From Phenylobacterium sp. (lineage in GTDB: Bacteria; Pseudomonadota; Alphaproteobacteria; Caulobacterales; Caulobacteraceae): a DNA stretch of 64,000 bases. The stretch covers positions 160,081 to 224,080 of the forward strand of contig NZ_SCVD01000006.1 of assembly GCF_004297125.1 (NCBI RefSeq), in the 5' to 3' direction. A program made the translations under genes and the position numbers. The notes beneath the pieces were generated by a model that saw nothing but the letters and a program-made list of their open reading frames with translations, was not told the DNA's origin and did not search any database. Within the stretch, counting starts at the first letter, position 1; the number at the start of each line of letters is the position of its first letter. Positions 7,956 to 16,988 of this stretch are shown piece by piece.

Positions 7956-9919
7956 TCCGCGGCCACCGGTTGCGCGAGAGGTTGGGTCTTCACCGCCGCG
8001 CCAACCCGCACGCGCCGGTCGCTGAGCGAGATCGCGCCGCCGATCGACATGGCGAACCCGCCGATCCAGATCCAGATGATCAGCGGGTGGTTCCACATCC
8101 GTACGATCACGCCGGCCTCCGACTCCTCGCCCACCGAGACGTAGAGGTTGCCCAGCGGCCCGACGCGGATGCCGGCCTCGGTCGTCTGCGACTGGGCGGA
8201 GGGGAACCAGCGCTTCTCGCTGCGCAGCTCATAGGCGCCGGTCGGGCCCTTGATGGAGAAGCGCGCCTGCTTGGCCTGGTAGTTGACACCCTCGACCAGT
8301 TCGTAGCCCGTCATGGTCACGGTGCGGCCGGCGAAGGCGACGCTGTCGCCGACCTTCATGTTCAGCACCTTGTCGGAGTCCCAGGCGGTCACGCCCGTGA
8401 TCCCGAGCGTCAGCAGCCCCAGGCCCGCGTGCGCCACCACCAGGCCCACGATGGAGCGCGGCGTCGTGCGGATCGCGCGGCCCAGGTAGGCGCGGCCCGA
8501 CCACCACCGGCGGCCCAGGATCATCACCGACCCGGCGATCAGCCAAGCCGCCAGCGCCAGGCCTCCGGCGGTTCCGACGCCCTTGAGCCCGACGAACGGC
8601 AGGGCGACCAGCAGGGCCAGGCCGGCCGCGATGGCGGGCAGGCGCACGCGCGCCAGGATCTTGCGCGCCTCGTCCCGCTTCCAGTTCAGCATCGGCCCGA
8701 ACACCACCAGAGCCAGCAGCGGGATCGCCAGGGGCGCGAAGGTGCGGGCGTAGTACGGCGGGCCGACCGAGATCTTGTCGTTGTTGACCATCTCGATGAA
8801 CACCGGGCTGAAAGTGCCCAGGAAGACGGTGGCCGTCAGCGCGGTCAGGAACAGGTTGTTGAGCGTGATGCCGCCTTCGCGCGACAGCGGCTGGAACAGG
8901 GCGCCCGAGCGCAGCCCCGGGGCCCGCCAGCCATAGAGCGCCAGCGACAGGCCGGTGGTCGCGGCGAGGATACCCAGGATGTAGACGCCTCGCTTCGGAT
9001 CCACCGCGAAGGCGTGGACGCTGGTCAGGATGCCCGAGCGCACCAGGAAGGTGCCCACCAGGCTGAGCGAGAAGGTCAGGATGGCCAGCAGGATCGTCCA
9101 GCTCGCCAGCGCCCCGCGGCGCTCCAGCACCAAGGCGGAATGCAGCAGGGCCGTGCCCAGCAGCCAGGGCATCAGGGAGGCGTTCTCCACCGGATCCCAG
9201 AACCACCAGCCACCCCAGCCCAGTTCGTAATAGGCCCAGGCGCTGCCGAGCGTGATGCCGGCGGTGAGCGGGATCCAGGCGGCGAGCACCCACGGCCGCA
9301 CCCACCTGGCCCACGCCGCGTCCACGCGGCCCTCGATGAGCGCGGCCACGGCGAAGCAGAACGCCACCGAGAAGCCGACGTAGCCCAGGTAGAGCAGCGG
9401 CGGGTGGAAGACGAGGCCCGGGTCCTGGAGCAGTGGGTTGAGCTCGGTCCCCTCGACGGGGGCCGGCGACAACCGCAGGAAGGGGTTCGAGGTGAAGAGC
9501 AGAAAGCCCAGGAAGGCCGCGGCCAGCACGCCCTGGACGCCCAGCACCCGCGCCTGCAGCGTCTCGCGCAGCGTGCCGCCGAAGGCCGCGACCCCGCCGC
9601 CGTAGATCGCCAGGATCAGCACCCACAACAGCATCGAGCCTTCGTGACTGCCCCAGGTGGCGGCGAATCTGTAGGCGACCGGCTGGGTGGTGTGGCTGTG
9701 CTGCGCCACCAGGGCCACCGAGAAGTCGCAGGTCACGTAGGACCAGGCGAGACACCCGAACGCCAGGGCCACGAAGATCGCCTGCAGCAGCGCGGCGTGG
9801 CGGCCCACCGCCATCAGCACGCCGTCGCCCCGCTGGGCGCCCCACAGCGGGGCGACCGCTTGGACCAGCGAGAGCAACAGGGCGAGGATCAGCGCGAACT
9901 GTCCGACTTCCGCCAACAT
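7952..9919 (-). CDS. ccmF: Heme lyase subunit CcmF (CycK)
   Basis: A 655-residue polytopic membrane protein that attaches heme to apocytochrome c in the System I pathway. It contains the tryptophan-rich WWD signature WGGWWFWDPVENASLMPW and many TM helices, plus the large periplasmic loop near the C terminus (AWDSDKVLNMKVGDSVAFAG). The length is normal for the family. It is the first gene of ccmF-ccmG-ccmH-ccmI-phoR. A perfect TTGACA hexamer on the minus strand at 9993-9988 could be its -35 element, though the -10 is weak. No ccmE or ccmABCD lie nearby, so they must be elsewhere. Confidence 0.95.
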   Translation of the reverse strand: MLAEVGQFALILALLLSLVQAVAPLWGAQRGDGVLMAVGRHAALLQAIFVALAFGCLAWSYVTCDFSVALVAQHSHTTQPVAYRFAATWGSHEGSMLLWVLILAIYGGGVAAFGGTLRETLQARVLGVQGVLAAAFLGFLLFTSNPFLRLSPAPVEGTELNPLLQDPGLVFHPPLLYLGYVGFSVAFCFAVAALIEGRVDAAWARWVRPWVLAAWIPLTAGITLGSAWAYYELGWGGWWFWDPVENASLMPWLLGTALLHSALVLERRGALASWTILLAILTFSLSLVGTFLVRSGILTSVHAFAVDPKRGVYILGILAATTGLSLALYGWRAPGLRSGALFQPLSREGGITLNNLFLTALTATVFLGTFSPVFIEMVNNDKISVGPPYYARTFAPLAIPLLALVVFGPMLNWKRDEARKILARVRLPAIAAGLALLVALPFVGLKGVGTAGGLALAAWLIAGSVMILGRRWWSGRAYLGRAIRTTPRSIVGLVVAHAGLGLLTLGITGVTAWDSDKVLNMKVGDSVAFAGRTVTMTGYELVEGVNYQAKQARFSIKGPTGAYELRSEKRWFPSAQSQTTEAGIRVGPLGNLYVSVGEESEAGVIVRMWNHPLIIWIWIGGFAMSIGGAISLSDRRVRVGAAVKTQPLAQPVAAE

Positions 9920-10072
9920 GGACTTTATGCTCCCCTCCGACCTGCGGCGCGTGGTAGCGCGTTCGCACAGGATCGGAAATGTTACTGTGTCAAAGCTGAG
10001 TGGGAGCGTGAAGGCTTAGCGCGTGCGGCCAAGGGCCAGGTCGAGCCGTATGTACTGGGGGCGTTTGGGGCG

Positions 10073-12532
10073 ATGTCGGAACTCTACAAGATCGCGATCA
10101 TCGGATCCGGTCCTGCGGGACTGAGCGCGGCCGCTCACGCCGCGAAGAAGGGCATCTCCCATGTCCTGCTGGAAAAGACCGACCACCTCTCAGACACCAT
10201 CTTCCGCTACCAGAAGGGCAAGCACGTCATGGCGACGCCCGCCGTGCTGGTGCTCCGCGCCGACTGCGAGTTCGACGCCGGAAAGCGTGAGAAGATCCTC
10301 GCCCAATGGGACGCCGACGCAAAGGCCGCGGGCGTCAACGTGCGCTTCAAGGCCGAGGCCAAGGCGATCACGGGCGAGAAGGGCGATTTCACGATCGAGC
10401 TCACCAAGGGCCAACCGATCCGCGCCGAGAACATCGTCCTGGCCATCGGCACCCAGGGCAACCCGAACCTGATGCGCTGCGACGGGGCCGCCCTGCCCCA
10501 CGTGCAATACCAGCTCGACGATCCGGGCGAATACACGGACGAGCACATCTTCGTCGTGGGGTCGGGCGACGCCGGCATCGAGAACGCCCTGGGCCTGGCC
10601 GCGGACGCCGCCCAGGGCAACACCGTCACCATCCTGAACCGGTCCGCCGACTTCGCCCGGGCGAAGAAGGCCAACGTCGACAACCTGATCGCCGCACGGG
10701 ACGCCGGTCGTATGACCATCATGACCGAGACCTCGCCGGTCCTGGTCGAGCCGGGCTGGATCACGGTGGAGACGCCCCAGGGCTCGTCCCGCTACAAGTG
10801 CGACCGGATCATCGCCCGGATGGGCGCCTCGCCGCCGCGCAAGTTCGTGGAGGCCGCCGGCCTCTCCTTCGCGAGCGACTCGCCCAGCGCCTTCCCGACC
10901 CTCACGCCGACGTTCGAGAGCAGCAGCAAGCCCGGCATCTATGTGATCGGAGCGCTGGCCGGCTATCCGCTGATCAAGCACTGCATGAACCAGGGCTACG
11001 ACGTCGTGGAGTTCATCTCCGGCGTCACCGACCTGGAGCCCGCCGACGAACCGTTGCTGAAGGACAAGCTGAAGGCGCTTCCCGGCCTGCTTTCCGTGTC
11101 GCAGTGGCTGGAGTTCCTCCGCAGCAAGGTGGAGATCCTGAACGGCCTCTCGCCCCTGCAGATGCGGGAGTTCCTGCTCGACTCCGAGGTCCGGGCCTAC
11201 AAGCCCGGAGAGGCGATCTTCATCCGCAACGACCAGGGATCCTCCTTGTTCGGGATCGCGGACGGCGCCGTGAAGGTCGAGGTCGACCCCAGCAACCCGA
11301 ACATCACCGTGCCGATCGGCGCGGGCTCGATCTTCGGCGAGGTGGGCCTGATCTCCGGCCGCAAGCGCGGGGCCACGATCCGCGCGTCCGAACCTACGAT
11401 CTGCGTGGAAATCCCGCGCATGGCCGCCCTGAAGCTGATGGCCCAGGTGCCGGAGGCGCGCGAGACGGTGAACCGCATCACCAGCGAGCGGCAGGTGCTG
11501 CAGATCTTCAAGTCGGGCCTGACGCCCGCCGACATCTCCGAAGTGCTGGCCGGCGCCGAGGTGATGGAGGTGCGCCCGGGCCAGGCCATCATCAACGAGG
11601 GCGACGTCTCTGACGACCTCTACATCATCCGCTCCGGCTCGATGATCGTGGAGAAGAACCTGGGCGGAAAGCCCGTGTTCATGTCCTACGTCCCCGCCGG
11701 CTCCTACTCCGGCGAGATGGCGATGATGGAGCGTTCGCCGCGCGTGGCGACCGTGAAGGCCGCAATCCGCTCGACGGTGGTGAAGCTCCCGGCCGAACCG
11801 TTCCGCGCCCTGCTGGCCCGCAAGCCCGAACTGGCCAAGCGCATGCAGACCGAGATGCGGGCGCGGCGCGAGATCAACGCCTTCATCGAGGAGCAGAAGG
11901 AGGAGTTCGGCGGCGCCGTCGACATGTACTCCTCGGTCGCCAACTTCCTGATCAAGCAGGGGATCGGCGAGGCCACGGACGTGCTGCTGATCGACGAGAG
12001 CCTCTGCGTCGGCTGCGACAACTGCGAGAAGGCCTGCGCCGACAGCCACGACGGCCTCAGCCGCCTGAACCGCGAGGCCGGCACCACCTTCGCCAACATC
12101 CACGTGCCCACCTCCTGCCGGCACTGCGAGCATCCACACTGCATGAGCGACTGCCCGCCGAACGCCATCCGGCGCGGCCCGGACGGCGAGGTGTTCATCT
12201 CCGACACCTGCATCGGCTGCGGCAACTGCCAGCGGGCCTGCCCCTACGGCGTGATCCAGATGGACAAGCCGCCGCCGCCCAAGCCCAGCCTGTTTTCCTG
12301 GATGCTGTTCGGCAAAGGGCCCGGCCCGGGCCAGCCCGACTACGAGTGGCGCAAGAAGGCGTCGAAGGGCGGCGCTGGCGGCGAATCGCCGAAGCTGGCC
12401 ATCAAGTGCGACATGTGCTCGGGCAAGGCCGGGGGGCCGGCCTGCGTGCGGGCCTGCCCGACGGGGGCGGCGATCCGGGTCTCACCCGACGCCTTCCTCT
12501 CGGTGGCGCGGATCGACAGGGGCGCCGGCTGA
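10073..12532 (+). CDS. Fusion: FAD/NAD(P) oxidoreductase - two cNMP-binding domains - four-cluster [4Fe-4S] ferredoxin
   Basis: An 819-residue soluble protein. Residues 1-320 are a thioredoxin-reductase/YpdA-like flavoprotein with dinucleotide folds IIGSGPAGLSAAAHAAKKG and VVGSGDAGIENALG but no redox CXXC. Two cNMP-binding domains follow (about 365-480 and 485-600). Their phosphate cassettes are FGEVGLISGRKRGAT and SGEMAMMERSPRVAT, keeping the Glu and Arg that bind cyclic nucleotide. Residues about 640-800 have 16 cysteines in four [4Fe-4S] sets (CVGCDNCEKAC, CRHCEHPHCMSDC, CIGCGNCQRAC, CDMC/CVRAC), as in DmsB/PsrB-type subunits. I chose ATG 10073 because it follows GGGG runs; the longer open frame upstream is ccmF shadow. 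First gene of a tight trio. I infer nucleotide-gated electron delivery to the membrane. Confidence 0.85.
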   Translation: MSELYKIAIIGSGPAGLSAAAHAAKKGISHVLLEKTDHLSDTIFRYQKGKHVMATPAVLVLRADCEFDAGKREKILAQWDADAKAAGVNVRFKAEAKAITGEKGDFTIELTKGQPIRAENIVLAIGTQGNPNLMRCDGAALPHVQYQLDDPGEYTDEHIFVVGSGDAGIENALGLAADAAQGNTVTILNRSADFARAKKANVDNLIAARDAGRMTIMTETSPVLVEPGWITVETPQGSSRYKCDRIIARMGASPPRKFVEAAGLSFASDSPSAFPTLTPTFESSSKPGIYVIGALAGYPLIKHCMNQGYDVVEFISGVTDLEPADEPLLKDKLKALPGLLSVSQWLEFLRSKVEILNGLSPLQMREFLLDSEVRAYKPGEAIFIRNDQGSSLFGIADGAVKVEVDPSNPNITVPIGAGSIFGEVGLISGRKRGATIRASEPTICVEIPRMAALKLMAQVPEARETVNRITSERQVLQIFKSGLTPADISEVLAGAEVMEVRPGQAIINEGDVSDDLYIIRSGSMIVEKNLGGKPVFMSYVPAGSYSGEMAMMERSPRVATVKAAIRSTVVKLPAEPFRALLARKPELAKRMQTEMRARREINAFIEEQKEEFGGAVDMYSSVANFLIKQGIGEATDVLLIDESLCVGCDNCEKACADSHDGLSRLNREAGTTFANIHVPTSCRHCEHPHCMSDCPPNAIRRGPDGEVFISDTCIGCGNCQRACPYGVIQMDKPPPPKPSLFSWMLFGKGPGPGQPDYEWRKKASKGGAGGESPKLAIKCDMCSGKAGGPACVRACPTGAAIRVSPDAFLSVARIDRGAG

Positions 12533-12535
12533 CAC

Positions 12536-13414
12536 GTGACGCAGGTTGGGGGGCATACGGAACGGGTGAGGCAGCGGACCCATGAAGGGTTCCTGCGGCA
12601 CAAGGGCTTCCGCTGGGCGCAGATCGCGACGCTGCTCTGCCTGGTGGTGGTGGCGGTGTACTTCTTCGTGGCCGCCCGCCTCGCCGAGCCGCCCAGCGGC
12701 GGCAGTTGGCTGGGCTATACGCTGGGGACCATCAGCGCCGGCCTGATCGTCTGGCTGGCGTGCCTGGGCATCCGCAAGCGGGTGATCACGGCGGGCCACT
12801 ATTCGCTGAAGGCCTGGGTTTCGGCCCACGTCTACCTGGGCCTGTCGCTGACCGTGCTGGCGACCTTGCACACCGGCTTCCAGTTCGGCTGGAACGTCCA
12901 CACCCTGGCCTATGTCCTGATGATGCTGGTGATCGCCTCTGGGGCCTTGGGCATCTGGGCGTACGCCACCCTGCCCCAGCGCCTGCACGGCAACCGCGGC
13001 GAGACCACGCGCAAGCAGATGCTGGAGGCCATCGAGAGCCTCGACAAGCAGCTGCACGATCTGGCCCAGCCGCTGGATCGCGCCGGAGCCCAGGTGGTGC
13101 GCCTGTCGCTGGAGCAGACCGAGATCGGCGGCGGGTTCTGGCGCCGTCTGACCGGCGCCCACGGCGACTGCGCCAACCTCCGCGCCATGCGCAAGCTCAA
13201 GCAGCTGCCCGCCCCGGCCACGCCGCGCCAGGCCGAGGCGCTGGCCCGCATCGAGACCGTCCTGCAGCAGAAGGCCGACGTCCTGGGCCTCGCACGCCGG
13301 CAGATGCAGATCACCGCCCTCCTCGAAGGGTGGCTGTTCGTGCATATCCCCGCCACCTTCGCCCTGCTGGCCGCGCTCACCGCGCACGTGGTCAGCGTCT
13401 TTACGTACTGGTGA
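12536..13414 (+). CDS. Membrane protein resembling a small b-type cytochrome
   Basis: A 292-residue protein with GTG start 3 bases after the preceding stop. Four N-terminal TM helices (about 27-47, 60-78, 92-110, 118-140) contain histidines in helical positions (GHYSLKAW, SAHVYLGL, LHTGFQFG, NVHTLAYV) that could ligate heme b. A soluble, charged, partly coiled-coil segment (about 150-255) is followed by a fifth TM helix with two more His (FVHIPATF, LTAHVVSVF). I do not recognise a named family. Position between a ferredoxin fusion and a periplasmic multiheme protein suggests it carries electrons across the inner membrane. Heme binding is inferred, not shown. Confidence 0.7.
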   Translation: MTQVGGHTERVRQRTHEGFLRHKGFRWAQIATLLCLVVVAVYFFVAARLAEPPSGGSWLGYTLGTISAGLIVWLACLGIRKRVITAGHYSLKAWVSAHVYLGLSLTVLATLHTGFQFGWNVHTLAYVLMMLVIASGALGIWAYATLPQRLHGNRGETTRKQMLEAIESLDKQLHDLAQPLDRAGAQVVRLSLEQTEIGGGFWRRLTGAHGDCANLRAMRKLKQLPAPATPRQAEALARIETVLQQKADVLGLARRQMQITALLEGWLFVHIPATFALLAALTAHVVSVFTYW

Positions 13415-13415
13415 G

Positions 13416-15275
13416 ATGGCCCAGGAATTTCACCTTAAGCTGATCACCCAGCGCTCCGGCGGCGGCGACCCGATCGTGCGCGAGCGGCGCCTGGAGGGTC
13501 TCGAGGCCACCATCGGGCGCGCGCCGGACAACGACATCGTCCTGGCCGACCTGTCGATCGACCCGCAGCACGCGCGGATGCGCTTCATCGGTCCCGGCCG
13601 AATTGGCATCGAGTCGGTCAGCGGCCTGCCGTTCCGGGTCGCGGGCAAGTCGGTGCAGAGCGCCGTCGTGGACGCCGCCGGCCACCCGGTCGTGGCCTTC
13701 GGCGAATACACGCTCAGCTTCGCGCCCGGCGAAGAGGCGGAGGCGGTCGAGGTCACCGTCACCCGCGAGGACGACGAGCATCACGCCAGCCCCGGGGTCT
13801 TCTCGCTGCAGGCCAAGGTGTTCGGCCGCCGCAACATGGCCTGGGTGCTGGGCTCCGGGATCTTCCTGCTCTGCCTGGCCATCCCGATGATCTTCGTGCT
13901 GTTCATGGCGAATCCGAAGATCCACCCCGACCAGCAGTGGTCCACGGGGCCGCTGTCGAAGGCCCACGCCTTCATGGAGAAGGACTGCAAGTCCTGCCAT
14001 GCCAACGCCTTCGTCGCAGTGCGCGACGAGGCCTGCCTGACCTGCCATACGGCGGACCCCGCGACGGCGCCCAAGGCGCTGGACGCCGCACGGCGCCTGG
14101 GCAGCCCGTTCGAGCCGCGGCTGGTCGCCGAGCACGCGGCCCACGCGGACCTGGAGAAGGCCACGCCCCTGCCCCCGGGCTTCGGCCGCAAGGTCAGCGT
14201 GATGGTCCAGCGGACGTTGAACCATCCGACCGACCGCTGCGCGAGCTGCCACGTCGAACACACGCCGGCCAAGGGCGGCGACCCGACGGCGCCGCTGTCG
14301 GACAAGCCGAAGCTGGTGGTCGTCCAGGACTGCGAGAGCTGCCACAGCCAGCTCAAGATGCGGCTCGCCAAGACCGACCTCATCGACACGCCCGACTGGA
14401 GCAAGCACCCGGGCTTCCGGGCGCTGGTGATGACCCAGGCGGGCCCGAAGCCTTCGTTCCAGCGCGTGGCTCTGGACACCGCGCCGCAGGAGCGCAACGG
14501 CCTCATCTTCCCGCACCGCCTGCACCTGGACCCGCTGGGAGGCGTGGCGCGCCAGGCGATCGGCCTGGGCAAGGCGGCCGGCTATGGCGCGGCGCTGGAG
14601 TGCGCCTCCTGCCACCGCCGCGACGCGTCAGGGACGAGCTTCCTGCCGATCGAGATGGAACGTGACTGCGCCGACTGCCACAGCCTGGCCTACGCCAAGG
14701 TCGGCGGCGAACTCCGCGACCTCCCGCACGGCGACCTCGACAAGGTGGTCGCCACCCTGGCCGGCCGCACCGTTTCGGCGTCCGGCGGCTCGGATCGCAC
14801 GCGGCCCGGCCAGATCCGCCCGACCGCCTTTGCGGCCAGCGGGGCCAGCGCCTATCGCGCCACCTTCTCGCGCGGCGGCGCCTGCTACGACTGCCACACC
14901 ATCACCTGGGACGGCGACACCGTGCGGATGGCGCCGGTGAAGCTGGCGGCGAAATACCTGCCGCGCGGTGGCTTCGACCACGGCGTGCCCGAGCATGGCG
15001 GACCGGGGCTGGCCAAGAAGGGCGGCTTCAAGTGCGCCGACTGCCACCGGGCCCAGACCTCGGACAAGTCGGGCGACGTGCTGATCCCCGACCTGGCCAA
15101 GTGCGGGACCTGCCACGGCCAGACCACGGCCAAGATCGCCGCCGCCGACGACGCCGACTGCACCACCTGCCACAGCTTCCACAAGCCGGGCCAGGCGACG
15201 CCCAAGCCCGGCCATCCGCCGCTGCGGACCCTGCGGTGGACGGAAGCCATTACTCGTCGTGAGGCTGGAGCCTAG
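13416..15275 (+). CDS. FHA domain - TM - decaheme c-type cytochrome
   Basis: A 619-residue protein whose ATG begins one base after the previous stop. An N-terminal cytosolic FHA-like domain (about 25-105, TIGRAPDNDIVL and PQHARM) is followed by a TM helix (about 140-165) and a periplasmic region with ten CXXCH sites: CKSCH, CLTCH, CASCH, CESCH, CASCH, CADCH, CYDCH, CADCH, CGTCH, CTTCH. FHA domains bind phosphothreonine, but here the usual Ser before xxHA is Asp and the Asn-Gly pair is not obvious, so binding may be altered. It would accept electrons from the membrane partner and store or pass them on in the periplasm. The divergent ccm operon would mature it. Confidence 0.87.
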   Translation: MAQEFHLKLITQRSGGGDPIVRERRLEGLEATIGRAPDNDIVLADLSIDPQHARMRFIGPGRIGIESVSGLPFRVAGKSVQSAVVDAAGHPVVAFGEYTLSFAPGEEAEAVEVTVTREDDEHHASPGVFSLQAKVFGRRNMAWVLGSGIFLLCLAIPMIFVLFMANPKIHPDQQWSTGPLSKAHAFMEKDCKSCHANAFVAVRDEACLTCHTADPATAPKALDAARRLGSPFEPRLVAEHAAHADLEKATPLPPGFGRKVSVMVQRTLNHPTDRCASCHVEHTPAKGGDPTAPLSDKPKLVVVQDCESCHSQLKMRLAKTDLIDTPDWSKHPGFRALVMTQAGPKPSFQRVALDTAPQERNGLIFPHRLHLDPLGGVARQAIGLGKAAGYGAALECASCHRRDASGTSFLPIEMERDCADCHSLAYAKVGGELRDLPHGDLDKVVATLAGRTVSASGGSDRTRPGQIRPTAFAASGASAYRATFSRGGACYDCHTITWDGDTVRMAPVKLAAKYLPRGGFDHGVPEHGGPGLAKKGGFKCADCHRAQTSDKSGDVLIPDLAKCGTCHGQTTAKIAAADDADCTTCHSFHKPGQATPKPGHPPLRTLRWTEAITRREAGA

Positions 15276-15302
15276 CCGCGCCGCAGGCGTCGTCCTTTCT
15301 GA

Positions 15303-15352
15303 CCACGGACGGGCACGGACCCACGCCGACATGTCCGTGTCCTTCCGTGTGG
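15303..15352. repeat. Large interrupted inverted repeat after the FHA-decaheme gene
   Basis: CCACGGA and GCACGGAC on the left arm pair with GTCCGTGT and TCCGTG(T)GG on the right arm around a 12-base centre, with a 3-by-3 internal loop. It lies 28 bases after the operon's last stop. It could end the trio transcript, although no T tract follows, or be a dispersed intergenic repeat. Confidence 0.55.
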
Positions 15353-15393
15353 GTTCGTGGTTCGAGTCTTCCTTTGGCGCTGGCGCGCCATGG

Positions 15394-15425
15394 AAAACGC
15401 CGCCCCGGTTGCCCGAGGCGGCGTT
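15394..15425 (-). terminator. Rho-independent terminator of gdhA
   Basis: On the minus strand AACGCCGCC pairs perfectly with GGCGGCGTT around a 12-base loop and runs into TTTTCC. It starts about 26 bases after the gdhA stop. Confidence 0.75.
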
Positions 15426-15450
15426 CGCATTTCCAGCGATGTGAAGCGGC

Positions 15451-16809
15451 CTACACCACCCCGAACGCCAGCATGGCGTCGGCGACCTTCTTGAAGCCCG
15501 CGATGTTGGCGCCGCGGACGTAGTCGGTGACCTTGGAGCCCGGGCGGCCGCCATACTCCACGCAGGACGCGTGGATGCCGGCCATGATGTCCACCAGCAG
15601 GCGCTGCAGCTCCTCTTCCTTCCAGGAGATGCGGGCCGAGTTCTGGCTCATCTCGAGGCCGGAGACCGAGACGCCGCCGGCGTTGGCGGCCTTGCCCGGC
15701 GCGAACAGGATCTGGGCGTCCTTGAAGACGTGTACGCCTTCCAGGGTGGTGGGCATGTTGGCGCCTTCCGACACCGCGATGCAGCCGTTGCCCACCAGGG
15801 TCCGCGCGTCGTCGCCCGTCAGTTCGTTCTGGGTGGCGCAGGGCAGCGCCAGTTCGCAGGGCACGCTCCACGGCGTCTTGCCCACGTGGAACTCCGCGCC
15901 GGTGAACTCCTTGACGTACTCGGAGATGCGGCCGCGGCGCTTGTTCTTCAGGTCCTTGACCCAGTTGATCTTGGTCTGGTCGATGCCGTCGGGGTCATAG
16001 ATGAAGCCCTCGGAATCCGAGAGCGTCAGCACCTTGCCGCCGAGCTGGGTGACCTTCTCGGCCGCGTGGGTGGCCACGTTGCCCGAGCCGGAAATCACGG
16101 CCTTCTTGCCCTTGATCTCGTCCTTCTGGGTCGCGAGCATGTTCTGCATGAAATAGGTCGCGCCGTAGCCGGTGGCCTCGGTGCGGATCAGGCTGCCGCC
16201 GTACTCCAGGCCCTTGCCCGTCAGCACGCCGGTGAACTCGTTGGTCAGGCGCTTGTATTGGCCGAACATGTAGCCGATCTCGCGGGCCCCCACGCCGATG
16301 TCGCCGGCGGGCACGTCCACGTCGGCGCCGATGTGCCGGTAGAGTTCGTTCATGAAGCTCTGGCAGAAGCGCATGACCTCGTTGTCGGACTTGCCCTTCG
16401 GGTTGAAGTTCGCGCCGCCCTTGCCGCCGCCCATGGGCAGGCCGGTCAGCGCGTTCTTGAAGGTCTGTTCGAAGGCCAGGAACTTCAGCACGCTCTCCGT
16501 CACCGACGGGTGGAAGCGGATGCCGCCCTTGTAGGGGCCGATGGCGTTGTTGTTCTGGACGCGCCAGCCGCGCTGCACGCGGATGTTGCCCTTGTCGTCT
16601 TCCCAGCAGACCCGGAAGCTGATCACCCGGTCCGGCTCGGCGATCCGCCGGAGGATCTGGTACTTGTGATACTGTTCCTTGTCCCGGATGAAGTCGAAGA
16701 TGTCTTCAGCGACTTCCTGGACGGCCTGGGCGAATTCCGGCTGGCCCGGATTGCGGCGTTTCACGCCCTCGATGAACGTCGCAAGATCGACGTGATCACT
16801 TACTGCCAT
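15451..16809 (-). CDS. gdhA: Glutamate dehydrogenase, NADP-type
   Basis: A 452-residue enzyme of the hexameric GdhA class, interconverting 2-oxoglutarate plus ammonium and glutamate. Recognisable parts are GPYKGGIRFHPSV, the catalytic-lysine loop LPMGGGKGGANFNPKGKSD, DVDVPAGDIGVGAREIGYM and the nucleotide-binding SGSGNVATHAAEK. I prefer ATG 16809 (MAVSDHVDL) because GGGGGA precedes it closely; ATG 16821 is in frame and also possible. Short full-length form, not the 180-kDa NAD type. It is transcribed away from the acetolactate synthase gene, with a palindrome in the shared promoter region. Confidence 0.95.
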   Translation of the reverse strand: MAVSDHVDLATFIEGVKRRNPGQPEFAQAVQEVAEDIFDFIRDKEQYHKYQILRRIAEPDRVISFRVCWEDDKGNIRVQRGWRVQNNNAIGPYKGGIRFHPSVTESVLKFLAFEQTFKNALTGLPMGGGKGGANFNPKGKSDNEVMRFCQSFMNELYRHIGADVDVPAGDIGVGAREIGYMFGQYKRLTNEFTGVLTGKGLEYGGSLIRTEATGYGATYFMQNMLATQKDEIKGKKAVISGSGNVATHAAEKVTQLGGKVLTLSDSEGFIYDPDGIDQTKINWVKDLKNKRRGRISEYVKEFTGAEFHVGKTPWSVPCELALPCATQNELTGDDARTLVGNGCIAVSEGANMPTTLEGVHVFKDAQILFAPGKAANAGGVSVSGLEMSQNSARISWKEEELQRLLVDIMAGIHASCVEYGGRPGSKVTDYVRGANIAGFKKVADAMLAFGVV

Positions 16810-16896
16810 GTGGTCCCCCATAGACCAGCGCGACGCTCGCGCCGGCGGCTCTTCCCTTAAGAAGCTTAGCTTCGAATTCCGTACGGGCTAAGCGCA

Positions 16897-16910
16897 TTTG
16901 CGGACGCAAA
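16897..16910. promoter_or_regulatory. Palindromic candidate operator in the gdhA / acetolactate synthase promoter region
   Basis: TTTGCG-GA-CGCAAA is a perfect 6-2-6 inverted repeat in the divergent 179-base region. Size and symmetry fit a dimeric regulator (LacI or GntR type), but no regulator gene is adjacent. Confidence 0.4.
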
Positions 16911-16988
16911 CGGCCGGCCTCTTCTTTGCCCCTTCACAAGAGCCTGGAATTTGCGACAACTCCCCCGCTGGGATGGGGGCTATAAGTC

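Noticed and set aside
7970..10072. A plus-strand frame that would extend the cNMP-ferredoxin fusion to about 1520 residues
   Set aside because: The extension is antisense to ccmF and low-complexity; the flavin domain starts cleanly at ATG 10073 with a ribosome site.
16981..16986. TATAAG as the -10 of the acetolactate synthase promoter
   Set aside because: It lies only 3 bases before the ATG and has no -35 at a suitable distance; a leaderless message is not supported otherwise.
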